From Paenibacillus sp. FSL H8-0079 (lineage in GTDB: Bacteria > Bacillota > Bacilli > Paenibacillales > Paenibacillaceae), in contig NZ_CP150300.1 in NCBI RefSeq assembly GCF_037991315.1, positions 3,100,001 through 3,164,000 of the forward strand: 64,000 bases of DNA, given 5' to 3'. Below the pieces are notes generated by a model, which did no database searches, was not told the DNA's origin, and worked only from the letters and a program-made list of their open reading frames with translations. The number at the start of each line of letters is the position of its first letter. Position 1 is the first letter of the stretch. The translations under genes were made by a program, and so were the position numbers. This document shows positions 1 to 8,775 of this stretch, piece by piece.

Positions 1-1
1 G

Positions 2-142
2 ACGGGTTTGCTTTACCATCACAATCCAACGCTGTTGTTCAGTGTCATTCTTGGTCTATACGTCGTACTTATGGTCATCATGTTCTTCCTGCCTGATCCG
101 CAAAAGCACTCCCAAGTGCTAGAACCTTACAAAAATATGTAG
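2..142 (+). CDS. C-terminal end of a membrane protein (5' truncated)
   Basis: The reading frame is open from base 2 to a TAG at 140-142 and gives the last 46 residues of a protein that begins outside the window. It contains one hydrophobic stretch of about 20 residues (roughly FSVILGLYVVLMVIMFFLPD) and then a short charged tail ending in YKNM. This is what the final transmembrane helix and cytoplasmic tail of a transporter or polytopic membrane protein look like. The family cannot be told from so little sequence; an MFS permease is one possibility. Confidence 0.55.
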   Translation, partial: TGLLYHHNPTLLFSVILGLYVVLMVIMFFLPDPQKHSQVLEPYKNM

Positions 143-203
143 AAGAAGGGGTTTTATGTATATGGAGCGAATATGTAGTACATAAAAAAATGAGTAAATG
201 CAT

Positions 204-407
204 GTTCAAAAAGAGCGGTTTTCAGTACCGAGAAGATGGGATGAAGCTAGAAATGGAGTAGCGGAGCGTAGGAAAACTACGTGAGCAACCGCAATGTTTC
301 CGAAGGAAACATACTTCGTAAGCCCACACTTATTTCGGCTGAATGCCATATTCGATGCTGATGATGCCACTAGGCATCCTTAGTAATCAAAAGCGGACTT
401 TTTGAAC
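204..407. repeat. 204-bp element with inverted termini and internal hairpins
   Basis: The left end GTTCAAAAAGAGCGGTTTT (204-222) is nearly the reverse complement of the right end AAAAGCGGACTTTTTGAAC (389-407), with 17 of 19 positions paired. Inside are three further perfect stems: CGTAG/CTACG at 267-281, GTTTCC/GGAAAC at 296-310 and GATGCC/GGCATC at 363-378. There is no convincing ORF. The design fits a miniature inverted-repeat element or a dispersed structured intergenic repeat. No clear target-site duplication flanks it, and only one copy lies in this window. Confidence 0.6.
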
Positions 408-444
408 TACCTCTAGAACATATTTTAACTTGGGAGGCTAAGAA

Positions 445-1038
445 ATGACTAACGTAATGACAACAGAAGCACGGAATCAATGGAGCTGGATGAACGAGCC
501 CGAAACTTGGTCCTATACGGATCAGGGTGGTGTGCTGGTGGAAGCGAAGGCGGACACCGACTTTTTCCAGGACCCTGCGGGCAAGCACATTCGTGCAACC
601 GCACCATTCCTGTCCATGCCTGTACCTGAGGACTTCGAAATCACAACCCAGTTAACCGTGGATATGAAAAATCAATATGATTCCGGATGTCTGATGGTGA
701 TGGCAGATGATCGTAACTGGTGCAAAATTTGTTTTGAGTATGATGGAAAAGCACCTACCATCGTGTCAGTGGTCACACGTGATGGTTCATCCGATGATTG
801 CAATTCGGTGGAAGTCTCCGTACCTAATCCCTATCTGCGTATACGCAAAGTAGAGGGCTGCATATCATTCTTTTATTCACCCGATGGGGATGAGTGGAAA
901 CTAATTCGTTATTTCGGCATGCCGACACAAGGGGAACTTCGAGCTGGATTAGTTGTTCAGTCGCCGACTGGAACGGGCTGTAAATGTCACTTTTTATCCG
1001 TGAACGTTACTCAACCGGACTTGACCGCGCGCTTCTAA
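445..1038 (+). CDS. DUF1349 (YesU-like, concanavalin A-fold) protein
   Basis: This 197-residue soluble protein has the layout of DUF1349 proteins, which are small single-domain beta-sandwiches of the concanavalin A-like fold. Visible family features are the early W-x-W and ETWSY segment, FFQDPAGKHIRATAPFL near residues 40-58, the DSGCLMVMADDRNWCKICFEYD core (about 79-100, quoted only to mark it), and a C-terminal GLVVQSPTGTGCKCHF strand pair. There is no signal peptide, so it should be cytoplasmic. The family is often found with carbohydrate-use genes, but its biochemical role is not established. The start is supported by GGGAGG at 432-437. The HAD phosphatase follows after 38 bp and is probably co-transcribed. 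Confidence 0.8.
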   Translation: MTNVMTTEARNQWSWMNEPETWSYTDQGGVLVEAKADTDFFQDPAGKHIRATAPFLSMPVPEDFEITTQLTVDMKNQYDSGCLMVMADDRNWCKICFEYDGKAPTIVSVVTRDGSSDDCNSVEVSVPNPYLRIRKVEGCISFFYSPDGDEWKLIRYFGMPTQGELRAGLVVQSPTGTGCKCHFLSVNVTQPDLTARF

Positions 1039-1076
1039 TCCGCTCCCCCGGCCGATCATTGGAGGGAGAACAGTTC

Positions 1077-1718
1077 ATGGTAAAAGCATTCATATTTGAT
1101 TTTGATGGACTCATTGTGGATACAGAGACACCCTGGTACTATGCGTTTCGCGATATTTATGAAGAGCACGGAGTGGAACTTGGTCTGGAGCTTTGGTCGA
1201 AAAATGTGGGCACATCCTTTGAGGAGTTTCATCCATTTCTATATCTGGAGCAGGCGCTCCAAAAAAAGATAGATCATGATCATATCAAATTGCTCTCTGA
1301 ACAGAAATACGAAGTCTATTTGGGACAAGCCGCTATTCTTCCAGGGGTGTATGAATTGCTTCAGTCTGCGAGGGAGAAGGGGATTCAGCTTGCGGTTGCT
1401 TCCAGCTCCACACGGGACTGGGTGCATGGTTACTTGCAGAAATTAGGCATTTTCGATTATTTCACAGTCGTTCATACATCCGAGGATGTGAAGCGAGTGA
1501 AACCGGATCCTGAACTGTACCTTCTTGCTCTCCAGAGTCTTGGGATCGAGGCTTCGGAAGCGATTGTGTTCGAAGATTCACCTAATGGCTTGAAGGCAAC
1601 CAATGCAGCAGGTATTCGTTGTATCATCGTGCCTAACGAGGTAACGCGTGGTCTGGAGTTCGCCATGCATGAACTGCGGTTATCCTCGCTGGCCGAGATC
1701 GATATGGAGGCTCTTTAA
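1077..1718 (+). CDS. HAD-family phosphatase, beta-phosphoglucomutase-like
   Basis: This 213-residue protein belongs to the haloacid dehalogenase superfamily with an alpha-helical cap (subfamily I). It shows motif I FDFDGLIVDTE at the N-terminus (nucleophile and acid/base Asp pair), motif II in VASSSTR, motif III Lys in VKPDPELY and the acidic motif FEDSPNG that holds Mg2+. Such enzymes dephosphorylate or isomerise small sugar phosphates; the substrate cannot be read from sequence. The ATG at 1077 is chosen over upstream in-frame starts because GGAGGGAG lies just before it at 1061-1068. The gene converges on the AraC gene, and the two stop codons overlap by 4 bp. Confidence 0.85.
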   Translation: MVKAFIFDFDGLIVDTETPWYYAFRDIYEEHGVELGLELWSKNVGTSFEEFHPFLYLEQALQKKIDHDHIKLLSEQKYEVYLGQAAILPGVYELLQSAREKGIQLAVASSSTRDWVHGYLQKLGIFDYFTVVHTSEDVKRVKPDPELYLLALQSLGIEASEAIVFEDSPNGLKATNAAGIRCIIVPNEVTRGLEFAMHELRLSSLAEIDMEAL

Positions 1719-2530
1719 TCCAGATACTGCTTGCGTAGCTCGATAGGGGAGATCCCTTCGTATTTTTTGAACACCGATCCAAAGTAACTGGCACTGTTGA
1801 AACCAACAGCTTTGGCTATTTCATGAGCGGTAGTGGCGTCATTTTCTATGAGCATTTCCTTGGCTTTCAACAACCGATATCGTGTCAGATACTCCAATGG
1901 AGTCATTTGAAATTCTTTTTTGAATATCCGATTCAGGTGCTGTTCGGTTACGTCCATCTGCTCAGCCAACATGGGGAGAGAAATATCCTGATGATAATTT
2001 TGTTTGATAAAAGTAATGAGTTCATCCAATCTTAATCGGGCATCAGAACGTTCGTAAACACTATAGCGTTCACCTTCAATGGTTAATCTGACCAAAAGCA
2101 TGTACAGTAACGCGGATACGTGCCAGATCTGATCCTTGTGCCGGGACTGCAGCGCCAACGTAATTTCATGCAACAGGATATGAAGCATTCCATCCGGCTT
2201 GAAGGCGCGCAGCTCCCCGATCTGCAAGGTATGCAAGAACCTTGGCAATAAATAGCCATTGAAAGACAGACAATCAAATCGTAATGAATCACTCAGATTG
2301 TGGTAACGGTAAGTTACCTCCGGGAATAAAATGAGAGCGGTTCCTTTTTTGATCGAAAATTCATGATTCTTTGCTGCGATTCGCCCTGTTCCTCCGATGC
2401 ACTGTACAATGCTGTAATCCCGTGAATGGTCGCTCCAATTCATCAATTCATCAACGGTCAACTGGTTTTGCCCTGTAATCATGAGCGGCATATCGGTATC
2501 CAGTGGATTCCCCATGCTAGGTTTCGGCAT
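1715..2530 (-). CDS. AraC-family transcriptional regulator
   Basis: This 271-residue regulator has an N-terminal cupin-like sensing half (about residues 1-150, with the GTALILFPEVTYRYHN beta-barrel segment) and a C-terminal pair of AraC helix-turn-helix motifs (about 170-270). The second HTH reads AHEIAKAVGFNSASYFGSVFKK, followed by the family signature ISPIELRKQ. AraC proteins with this architecture are usually ligand-responsive activators of neighbouring catabolic genes. It is divergent from the oxidase gene at 2825, with a 294-bp region between them, so that gene is a natural target. The effector is unknown. Confidence 0.85.
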   Translation of the reverse strand: MPKPSMGNPLDTDMPLMITGQNQLTVDELMNWSDHSRDYSIVQCIGGTGRIAAKNHEFSIKKGTALILFPEVTYRYHNLSDSLRFDCLSFNGYLLPRFLHTLQIGELRAFKPDGMLHILLHEITLALQSRHKDQIWHVSALLYMLLVRLTIEGERYSVYERSDARLRLDELITFIKQNYHQDISLPMLAEQMDVTEQHLNRIFKKEFQMTPLEYLTRYRLLKAKEMLIENDATTAHEIAKAVGFNSASYFGSVFKKYEGISPIELRKQYLD

Positions 2531-2824
2531 CGTCGTGTTATTCCTCTTTTCGTTAAAGGATCATGTGCGTTAGTGGCGTGGTTACAGCGTTAAAAGAAAC
2601 CTAGAAAGAATTATATTACATAAATGGAATTATTTTAATTGATTGACGATCGATAATAAAACGTTTTCAAAAATATAGTCCAACCGTTCTTTATTGGATG
2701 CATTAGCATGCATCGTAGCTTGATCAGTCTCTATTTATAGATCTAGAAGTACGCCTGCCTTGCCAACAGAATGCGAAACAGTATACGCTATAACGAATGA
2801 GTGATTAAGGAAAGGGATGCAAAC

Positions 2825-3967
2825 ATGAAGAAAGTCATCGTAGTCGGATCGGGTATTCTGGGGGCATCAACAGCCTATCAATTAGCCAAACATGGCGCAG
2901 AGGTCATCATCGTAGATCGAAAAGATATAGGACAGGCAACGGATGCAGCTGCCGGTATCATCTGTCCATGGCTGTCACAGCGACGTAATCAGGACTGGTA
3001 TCAGCTCGCCAAGGCTGGTGCGCGGTTCTACCCTGGCATCATAGCGGAGCTTGAGAGTGAAGGAGAAACGGAAACGGGATATGCTCAAGTGGGTGCGCTC
3101 AGTATTCATACGGATGTGGACAAAATCAACAAGATGGAAGAGCGAGCCCACCTTCGCAAAGCAGATGCACCGGAGATTGGTGAGATTACACCTCTTGATG
3201 CAAAAGAAACCCATGAACGTTTTCCACTGCTGGAGGAACATTATCAATCCGTACATATCAGCGGTGCTGCACGTATAGATGGACGGGCGCTGCGCGATGC
3301 CTTAATCCGGTCTGCACAGCGAAATGGAGCAGAAGTGATCCATGGAGACGCCACGCTTCAATACGAAGCAGATCGGGTCATTGGTGTGACGGTTAATGGT
3401 CAGAGTTTCCTGGCAGATGAAGTCATTGTCTGTGCAGGTGCATGGGCCAACGCACTGTTGAAGCCACTCGGCATACACTTTAAAGTGCACTATCAAAAGG
3501 CACAAATTATGCATCTACATGTTACGGATGGGGAGGATACGGGCAACTGGCCCGTGATTATGCCACCGTCTGACCAATACCTCCTGGCCTTTGATCAACA
3601 GAAGATTGTGATTGGAGCCACTCATGAAAATGATGTAGAGGGTTATGATACAAGAGTAACCGCAGGGGGCATGCAGGAGGTTTTGAATAAAGGCCTGGAA
3701 CTGGCACCAGGTCTTGCAAACAGTACATTCCAGGAAGTACGAGTTGGGTTTCGTCCGTTCACACCTGGCTTTCTGCCTGTAATGGGGTCTGTGACGGGCT
3801 GGCAGGGTCTGATTACAGCGAACGGACTTGGCGCCTCTGGCTTGACCATGGGTCCTTTTATCGGGAGTCAACTGGCGAAACTAGCTCTCGGCATGGAACT
3901 GGATATCGATATTGATCCCTACACTGTTGGCAAAGCAATGGATGAAATTGAAAGAGGTGACTCATGA
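2825..3967 (+). CDS. FAD-dependent amino-acid oxidase (DadA/glycine oxidase family)
   Basis: This 380-residue flavoprotein starts with a dinucleotide-binding motif, VIVVGSGILGASTAYQ, followed by the acidic end of strand 2 (IIVDRKDIG). The C-terminal FAD contact region (GFRPFTPGFLPVMG, then TANGLGASGLTMGP) matches the DAO fold. Members oxidise D-amino acids, glycine, sarcosine or related secondary amines to imines, reducing FAD. There is no signal peptide. The ATG at 2825 is preferred over the GTG at 2801 because AAGGAAAGGG (2807-2816) stands 8 bp before it. The stop overlaps the next start by 4 bp (ATGA), which indicates translational coupling to the small coiled-coil gene. The divergent AraC gene may regulate it. 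Confidence 0.82.
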   Translation: MKKVIVVGSGILGASTAYQLAKHGAEVIIVDRKDIGQATDAAAGIICPWLSQRRNQDWYQLAKAGARFYPGIIAELESEGETETGYAQVGALSIHTDVDKINKMEERAHLRKADAPEIGEITPLDAKETHERFPLLEEHYQSVHISGAARIDGRALRDALIRSAQRNGAEVIHGDATLQYEADRVIGVTVNGQSFLADEVIVCAGAWANALLKPLGIHFKVHYQKAQIMHLHVTDGEDTGNWPVIMPPSDQYLLAFDQQKIVIGATHENDVEGYDTRVTAGGMQEVLNKGLELAPGLANSTFQEVRVGFRPFTPGFLPVMGSVTGWQGLITANGLGASGLTMGPFIGSQLAKLALGMELDIDIDPYTVGKAMDEIERGDS

Positions 3968-4251
3968 CATATTCACAACGTTTATCCGATGGAGCGAACT
4001 CGTCCGACATCATATATCTGGAACATCAGATCCATACGACGAAAGAAGAACTGCGAATAGCTTTGGAGAAACAAGAAACGTACGAACGCAAATTGTCGGA
4101 ATTGAAGTCAACACCAATCGGTGATGCATCGAAAGACAGTTCGGACGAGCAAGTCTTAATGGAGAAGGCAAGCCAAACGCAGAATTGCATTGAAACCCTG
4201 TCTGCACAGCTGGAGCAGCTACAGGAAGCATTGGCGAAACTAGGCGATTAA
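3964..4251 (+). CDS. Small coiled-coil hypothetical protein
   Basis: This 95-residue protein belongs to no family I recognise. It is hydrophilic and strongly helical, with two heptad-like stretches (about 17-47 and 66-92, the latter rich in Leu and Gln: IETLSAQLEQLQEALAKL). These are separated by a short linker of small and polar residues, so an antiparallel helical hairpin or dimer is likely. There is no membrane segment or signal. Its start overlaps the oxidase stop by 4 bp and a terminator follows, so it is the last gene of that operon. A structural or accessory role for the oxidase is only a guess from position. Confidence 0.6.
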   Translation: MTYSQRLSDGANSSDIIYLEHQIHTTKEELRIALEKQETYERKLSELKSTPIGDASKDSSDEQVLMEKASQTQNCIETLSAQLEQLQEALAKLGD

Positions 4252-4313
4252 TCGGTTCGTATCGCTTATCTCTCTGCAACACCGACGAAATAATATACTA
4301 TTCGTATAAAACT

Positions 4314-4339
4314 AAAACCCCTTATATTAAGGGGTTTTT
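4314..4339 (+). terminator. Rho-independent terminator
   Basis: The arms AAAACCCCTTA and TAAGGGGTTTT pair perfectly around a 3-nt loop and run into a T stretch. It closes the oxidase/coiled-coil operon. Confidence 0.8.
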
Positions 4340-4465
4340 CCTATTTAGTTCAAATGGTGTATATCAATAAATGAACGAATGGTATAAAATGGAATCAGGT
4401 GCTGAACTGTCAATTCAGGTACCCAAGTAACCAATCACGAAACGATACTGAGAGGTGGATTCCAA

Positions 4466-5698
4466 ATGTATAAAGAAGTGATACGCGTTGAGGACATTAC
4501 AGGCTTCCAGTCCAGATCCGAAGAGTTTTTTCCACTTCACTGGTTTCGAAAAATGCTGTCCGAACATCCTGTGTATTATCACGAAGATACAGACACCTGG
4601 AATGTGTTCAGATACGATGATGTGAAGCAGGTCCTGAGTAATCATGTCTATTTTTCGGCTGAAGGAACTCGAACAACCATTGCGGTTGGAGCGAAGAACA
4701 ACGAAGGCACACCTCCGGACAAATTAAATATCTCAAGTATCGATCCTCCCCGTCATCAAAAAAGTCGTTCGTTGTTATCCGCTGCTTTTACACCCCGAAG
4801 TCTGAAGAACTGGGAACCGCGAATTCGTAACATTGCGCAGCAGCTGGTAGCAGAAATTGAGCCGAATACGACCATTGATATTGTTCAAGCGTTGGCTGCT
4901 CCGCTGCCTTCGATGGTTATGGCTGATCTGCTCGGCATCCCTCTCACAGACAGTCACCGCTTCAAGAACTGGGTAGATATTCTGTTTCAACCCACCAATC
5001 CGAAGACTGCTGAAGAGAGTGAACTGAAAAAGCAGACTGCAGCTCAAGAGTATTATCAATTCCTGTACCCTATTGTGGTTCATAAACGGTCCCATCCTGG
5101 TGAGGATATCATTACGGATCTGTTGAATGTTGATGTGGAGGGTGAGAAGTTCACGGAGGATGAGGTTGTTCGCACGACCATGCTTCTGCTCGGAGCCGGT
5201 ATTGAGACTACTAGCCATATGGTTTCAAATACGTTCTATTCCTTCCTGTATGATGACCCGAGTCTGTATGATCAACTAAGACAGAATCCCGAGTTGGTTC
5301 CACTCGCAGTTGAAGAAATGCTTCGTTATCGGTTTCATAATGCCAAGCGGCATCGGACAGTGAAGCAGGATAATCAACTGCTCGGAGTAGATTTGAAAAA
5401 AGGAGATGTTGTCATCTCCTGGATGAGTGCAGCCAATATGGACGAGCAGATGTTTGAAGACCCCTTTGAGCTAAACATTCATCGTCGGAATAACAAAAAA
5501 CATCTTACCTTTGGCAATGGCCCACACTTTTGTCTGGGTGCCCCGCTGGCAAGAATGGAACTCAGCATTGCCTTGACTGCATTTGTGGAGAAGGTCGCTC
5601 GGATCGAACCGGTGGAATCCTTTGATCTGGAGAATAATCTGGCCACTTCAGCTCCGGGACAGTCGTTGACCCATCTGCCAGTGAAGATCGTTGGGTAG
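4466..5698 (+). CDS. Cytochrome P450
   Basis: This 410-residue soluble class I-type bacterial P450 carries all diagnostic motifs: the I-helix oxygen-activation segment LLLGAGIETTSH near residues 240-250, the K-helix ExxR in EEMLR near 289, and the heme-binding loop FGNGPHFCLGAP with the cysteine ligand at about residue 356. The length is normal and the closest resemblance is to the CYP107-like enzymes of Bacillus (BioI/YjiB type). It would hydroxylate a small hydrophobic substrate with electrons from a ferredoxin or flavodoxin encoded elsewhere; no redox partner gene is adjacent. It is monocistronic, with GAGAGGTGG before the ATG and a strong terminator after it. Confidence 0.92.
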   Translation: MYKEVIRVEDITGFQSRSEEFFPLHWFRKMLSEHPVYYHEDTDTWNVFRYDDVKQVLSNHVYFSAEGTRTTIAVGAKNNEGTPPDKLNISSIDPPRHQKSRSLLSAAFTPRSLKNWEPRIRNIAQQLVAEIEPNTTIDIVQALAAPLPSMVMADLLGIPLTDSHRFKNWVDILFQPTNPKTAEESELKKQTAAQEYYQFLYPIVVHKRSHPGEDIITDLLNVDVEGEKFTEDEVVRTTMLLLGAGIETTSHMVSNTFYSFLYDDPSLYDQLRQNPELVPLAVEEMLRYRFHNAKRHRTVKQDNQLLGVDLKKGDVVISWMSAANMDEQMFEDPFELNIHRRNNKKHLTFGNGPHFCLGAPLARMELSIALTAFVEKVARIEPVESFDLENNLATSAPGQSLTHLPVKIVG

Positions 5699-5726
5699 AG
5701 GGAAAGGTTCATACGGGATACAACCT

Positions 5727-5769
5727 AAAAAGCGGCAGATCAGACGTAAACGTCTTGATCTGCCGCTTT
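5727..5769. terminator. Bidirectional terminator
   Basis: The arms AAAGCGGCAGATCAGACG and CGTCTTGATCTGCCGCTTT form an almost perfect 18-bp stem with a TAAA loop, flanked by A and T runs. It lies between the convergent P450 and DHA2 pump genes and can serve both. Confidence 0.85.
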
Positions 5770-5799
5770 GTTATGGAAGCAATTATGAGGCTGAATACC

Positions 5800-7299
5800 T
5801 TAATTCGAATTCATGGAAACTTTTTGTCTAACAACCTGTTTGATTTCTTCCTCTTTCGCTTGTTTGGTACGTTTGATAAAGAAGGAAAGAACCAATCCCA
5901 CAACCGCGATCCCGATGATCACGACATAAGCATCATTGATACCCTGGATCATGGATTCTGTGGCAAGCTGTTGTTGACTGAGACCATTGGCTGCACCAGT
6001 CGCCATCATATCCTGTACGTGTGCTGTTGTACGGGAGGTCATGACACTCACGAGCAATGAAGTACCTACAGCACCAGCAACTTGTCTCACGGTGTTGGAG
6101 ATGGCTGTACCATGTGCACCGAGTCTTGGTGGCAGTTGGTTAAGCCCCGCAGTTTGAATCGGCATCATGAGCAAAGCCATACCAATTCGGCGGCCAGTTG
6201 ACATTAATACCAGGTACCCATAACTGGTTGAATCCGTTAAGTCGATGAAACCAATTGTCGTCACGATGGTGATCACCATCCCGATCACAGCCAGCCATTT
6301 GGCTCCAAATCGGTCAAACAATTTTCCGGCTACAGGCATCAAGAAGCCCATGACAAGGGCACCCGGAAGAAGTAATAATCCGGACTCCAGTGCAGTGTAA
6401 CCACGTGCGTTCTGAAGGTACAAGGGAAGCAACATCATGTCAGCATACATGATCATCGTAATCGCGATACTGATGACCGTGGTCAGGGAGAACATGTTGT
6501 ACTTGAAAGCCCGCAGATCAAGCAGGGGAGTATCTGAAGCGAGCTGACGCCATGTGAACAGCGCAAGAGAAACAATACCAGCAGCAATACAGATAAGTAC
6601 TTCTGCACTTGACCATCCCAGACTTCCTGCTCTGCTGAAGCCATACAGCAATGCGCCGAATCCGATGGTGGATAGTACAACACTCATCGTGTCGAACTTC
6701 GTGCTGACCCGTTCGGATACATTCTTCAGGTATACAAACGCAAAGGCAATGACAATAAGAGTTAATGGAATCATGCCGTAGAACATCGTTTGCCAAGAGT
6801 AGTTCTCCAGAATATAACCGGCAAGGGTAGGCCCAATTGCAGGAGCGAAAATGATGGCAAAACCAACCATACCCATTGCAGATCCTCGTTTTTCAGGAGC
6901 AAACAAGGTCAAAATAACGTTCATCAAGAGAGGCATGATAATGCCGGCGCCCGCTGCTTGAATCATGCGTCCTGTCAGCAATGTACCGAAATTGCTTGCA
7001 AGAGCGGATACGATGGTACCAATCAGGAAAATAAACATGGAAGCTTGGAATAATTGCTTGGTTGAAAAGCGTTGCATGAAGTAGGCCGTGATGGGGATCA
7101 GCACCCCGTTCACCAGCATGTAACCTGTCGTTAACCACTGTGCTGTTGCGGCGGAGATATTAAAATCACCCATCAGCTCCGGTGTAGCAACACTCATGAT
7201 CGTTTGATTCAACGTTGCAAGGAAGGCTCCCAAAATCATGATAAACAGGATGGGGCCTTTCTTTACGGTTAATTCATCTTGTACTCTAGCCTGACTCAA
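5800..7299 (-). CDS. DHA2-family MFS multidrug efflux permease
   Basis: This 499-residue membrane protein has the 14-helix plan of the DHA2 (EmrB/QacA/LmrB) drug:proton antiporters. The helix 1 signature GAFLATLNQTIMSVATPELM and the motif A-like loop MQRFSTKQLFQ after helix 2 are both visible, as is a second motif A-like loop KLFDRFGAKWL in the C-terminal half. It should export hydrophobic drugs or lincosamide-like compounds using the proton gradient, but specificity cannot be read. The C-terminal tail is charged and cytoplasmic. It is divergent from a TetR gene across a 221-bp AT-rich region, the classical arrangement for a pump and its repressor. Confidence 0.9.
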   Translation of the reverse strand: MSQARVQDELTVKKGPILFIMILGAFLATLNQTIMSVATPELMGDFNISAATAQWLTTGYMLVNGVLIPITAYFMQRFSTKQLFQASMFIFLIGTIVSALASNFGTLLTGRMIQAAGAGIIMPLLMNVILTLFAPEKRGSAMGMVGFAIIFAPAIGPTLAGYILENYSWQTMFYGMIPLTLIVIAFAFVYLKNVSERVSTKFDTMSVVLSTIGFGALLYGFSRAGSLGWSSAEVLICIAAGIVSLALFTWRQLASDTPLLDLRAFKYNMFSLTTVISIAITMIMYADMMLLPLYLQNARGYTALESGLLLLPGALVMGFLMPVAGKLFDRFGAKWLAVIGMVITIVTTIGFIDLTDSTSYGYLVLMSTGRRIGMALLMMPIQTAGLNQLPPRLGAHGTAISNTVRQVAGAVGTSLLVSVMTSRTTAHVQDMMATGAANGLSQQQLATESMIQGINDAYVVIIGIAVVGLVLSFFIKRTKQAKEEEIKQVVRQKVSMNSN

Positions 7300-7335
7300 T
7301 CCTTTTCATCCTTTCAATCCACGCGTGACTAAATT

Positions 7336-7349
7336 TACAACGTGTTGTA
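7336..7349. promoter_or_regulatory. Candidate TetR operator (inverted repeat)
   Basis: The short palindrome TACAAC-GT-GTTGTA lies just upstream of the pump gene, in the divergent pump/TetR interval. Such symmetric sites are typical TetR operators. The assignment rests on position and symmetry only; the whole 7300-7520 interval is AT-rich and holds no gene. Confidence 0.35.
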
Positions 7350-7520
7350 TAGTTTACATTGTATTTATTGAATTATATACATATTCGGACAGATTACAAT
7401 TTACGTTATGATGTGTTTTCGTTGTTTATTTTACAAAAAAATCGAATTCGTTGTTTAAATGAAGAATAAACGACTGTTTGTTTAAAATTGTAATGTTTAA
7501 AATTTGAAGGAGGGATACAC

Positions 7521-8126
7521 GTGAAAGAAGAGAAGAAATCAGCCGTGGACCCAAGAATATTGCGAACGCGCCAGTTAATTCGAGGTGCATTTGTTGAATT
7601 GCTGCAGGAAATGGATATTGAAAAATTGTCAGTAAACAAAATTGCCGAACGAGCGACGATCAATCGGGTAACCTTCTACCTGCACTATCGCGATATTACG
7701 GATATGATGGAGAAGATGGCTGACGAGATGATCGAGCATATTGAACGAATCGTGGATGAATATGCCCCTCATTTTGAGAAGCAAAGGACGGAAGAGGCTT
7801 GGCCTGTTCTGGTCAAGTTACTGGAGCATTTTGCAGAGAACGCCTCGTTCTATCAGGTGGTACTTGCCACGAAGCGCACACCGATTTTTACCGAACGACT
7901 GCTTAAATTGCTGAGTACGCTGGTCAAAGCTAAAATTGATCGGGTGGAGATGGAGGATGAACTTGAAGAATCCGGCATTCACAAGGAGATTGCAATCTGG
8001 TACGGTTCTTCCGCCCTGATTGGTACCATCGTCGCCTGGCTGCGCAACGACATGCCTTATTCCCCGCATTTTCTGGCGAAACAATTCTCGTTGATTCGCT
8101 CGTACTCATATAATGACCTGATATAA
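7521..8126 (+). CDS. TetR/AcrR-family transcriptional regulator
   Basis: This 201-residue regulator has an N-terminal TetR helix-turn-helix (about residues 14-60), with the family signature MDIEKLSVNKIAERATINRV leading to TFYLHYRDITDMM. The rest is the variable helical ligand-binding and dimerisation domain of the type common in Bacillota. It probably represses the divergent DHA2 pump and its own gene, being relieved by a pump substrate. GAAGGAGGG stands just before the start. It is followed after 44 bp by a GNAT gene on the same strand, which could be part of the same transcript. Confidence 0.88.
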   Translation: MKEEKKSAVDPRILRTRQLIRGAFVELLQEMDIEKLSVNKIAERATINRVTFYLHYRDITDMMEKMADEMIEHIERIVDEYAPHFEKQRTEEAWPVLVKLLEHFAENASFYQVVLATKRTPIFTERLLKLLSTLVKAKIDRVEMEDELEESGIHKEIAIWYGSSALIGTIVAWLRNDMPYSPHFLAKQFSLIRSYSYNDLI

Positions 8127-8170
8127 TCATGCTACAATTGCACCTAACGTTAATAGAGGAGGAATAATGA

Positions 8171-8704
8171 ATGAAATATAGTGCAGAACGTATCTATGTG
8201 AGATTTTGGAATGTGGAAGATGCGTCATTACTTCTGGATCTACAGGTTCGCAATCGTGCGGAAATTGAGAATATATCAGCGAGTAATCGGGACGAGTCTT
8301 TTTATAGTTTGGAAGGACAAAGGTCACTCATTGAGAGCTGGGACAAGAAAAGAGAAGACGGGAAACGATATTCCTTCGGTATTTTTCTGAATACAACGGA
8401 TGAACTCGTCGGTGAGATTTCAGTGTTCGAGATCATATTGGATTCTACCCCAAAATGGATCGTTGGTTATGTGACCGATATTCTGCATCAAGGAAAAGGA
8501 TATATGAGCGAAGCCTTGCAATGTGTGCTGGAATTTGCCAAACACGAAACTGAAATTACTCGAATTGAAGCTGGCGCTGTACCCGATAATACAGGTTCCA
8601 TTCGTGTCCTTCAAAAAGCAGGATTCAAGGAGAATGGGTCACAGCCTGTACCAATCCAGGGAACGTTGAAAGAACATACGATGTTTGCTGTGGACTTATT
8701 ATAA
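8171..8704 (+). CDS. GNAT-family N-acetyltransferase (RimJ/RimL-like)
   Basis: This 177-residue enzyme matches the RimJ/RimL type of GNAT acetyltransferases, which move acetyl from acetyl-CoA to a protein N-terminus, an amino sugar or an antibiotic amine. The acetyl-CoA pyrophosphate loop is seen as ILHQGKGYMSEALQ near residue 105, preceded by the strand IVGYVTD. The later IEAGAVPDNTGSIRVLQKAGFKENG segment is the usual motif B. GAGGAGG lies before the ATG. The substrate is not deducible. Its position behind the pump regulator hints at resistance but does not prove it. Confidence 0.82.
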   Translation: MKYSAERIYVRFWNVEDASLLLDLQVRNRAEIENISASNRDESFYSLEGQRSLIESWDKKREDGKRYSFGIFLNTTDELVGEISVFEIILDSTPKWIVGYVTDILHQGKGYMSEALQCVLEFAKHETEITRIEAGAVPDNTGSIRVLQKAGFKENGSQPVPIQGTLKEHTMFAVDLL

Positions 8705-8775
8705 GTAGGATATTTTACTATTTACTTTATAAGTTGAACTATATTTAAACGTAACGGAGAGGACAGAAAAAATCT

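Noticed and set aside
2656..2669. cre-like ATAAAACGTTTTCA upstream of the amino-acid oxidase gene
   Set aside because: The centre fits, but the first two bases deviate and the site is far (over 150 bp) from the start in an AT-rich stretch, so chance is likely.
4775..5218. 147-codon antisense frame within the P450 gene
   Set aside because: It is a shadow of the P450 codons; it has no ribosome site and no recognisable protein features.
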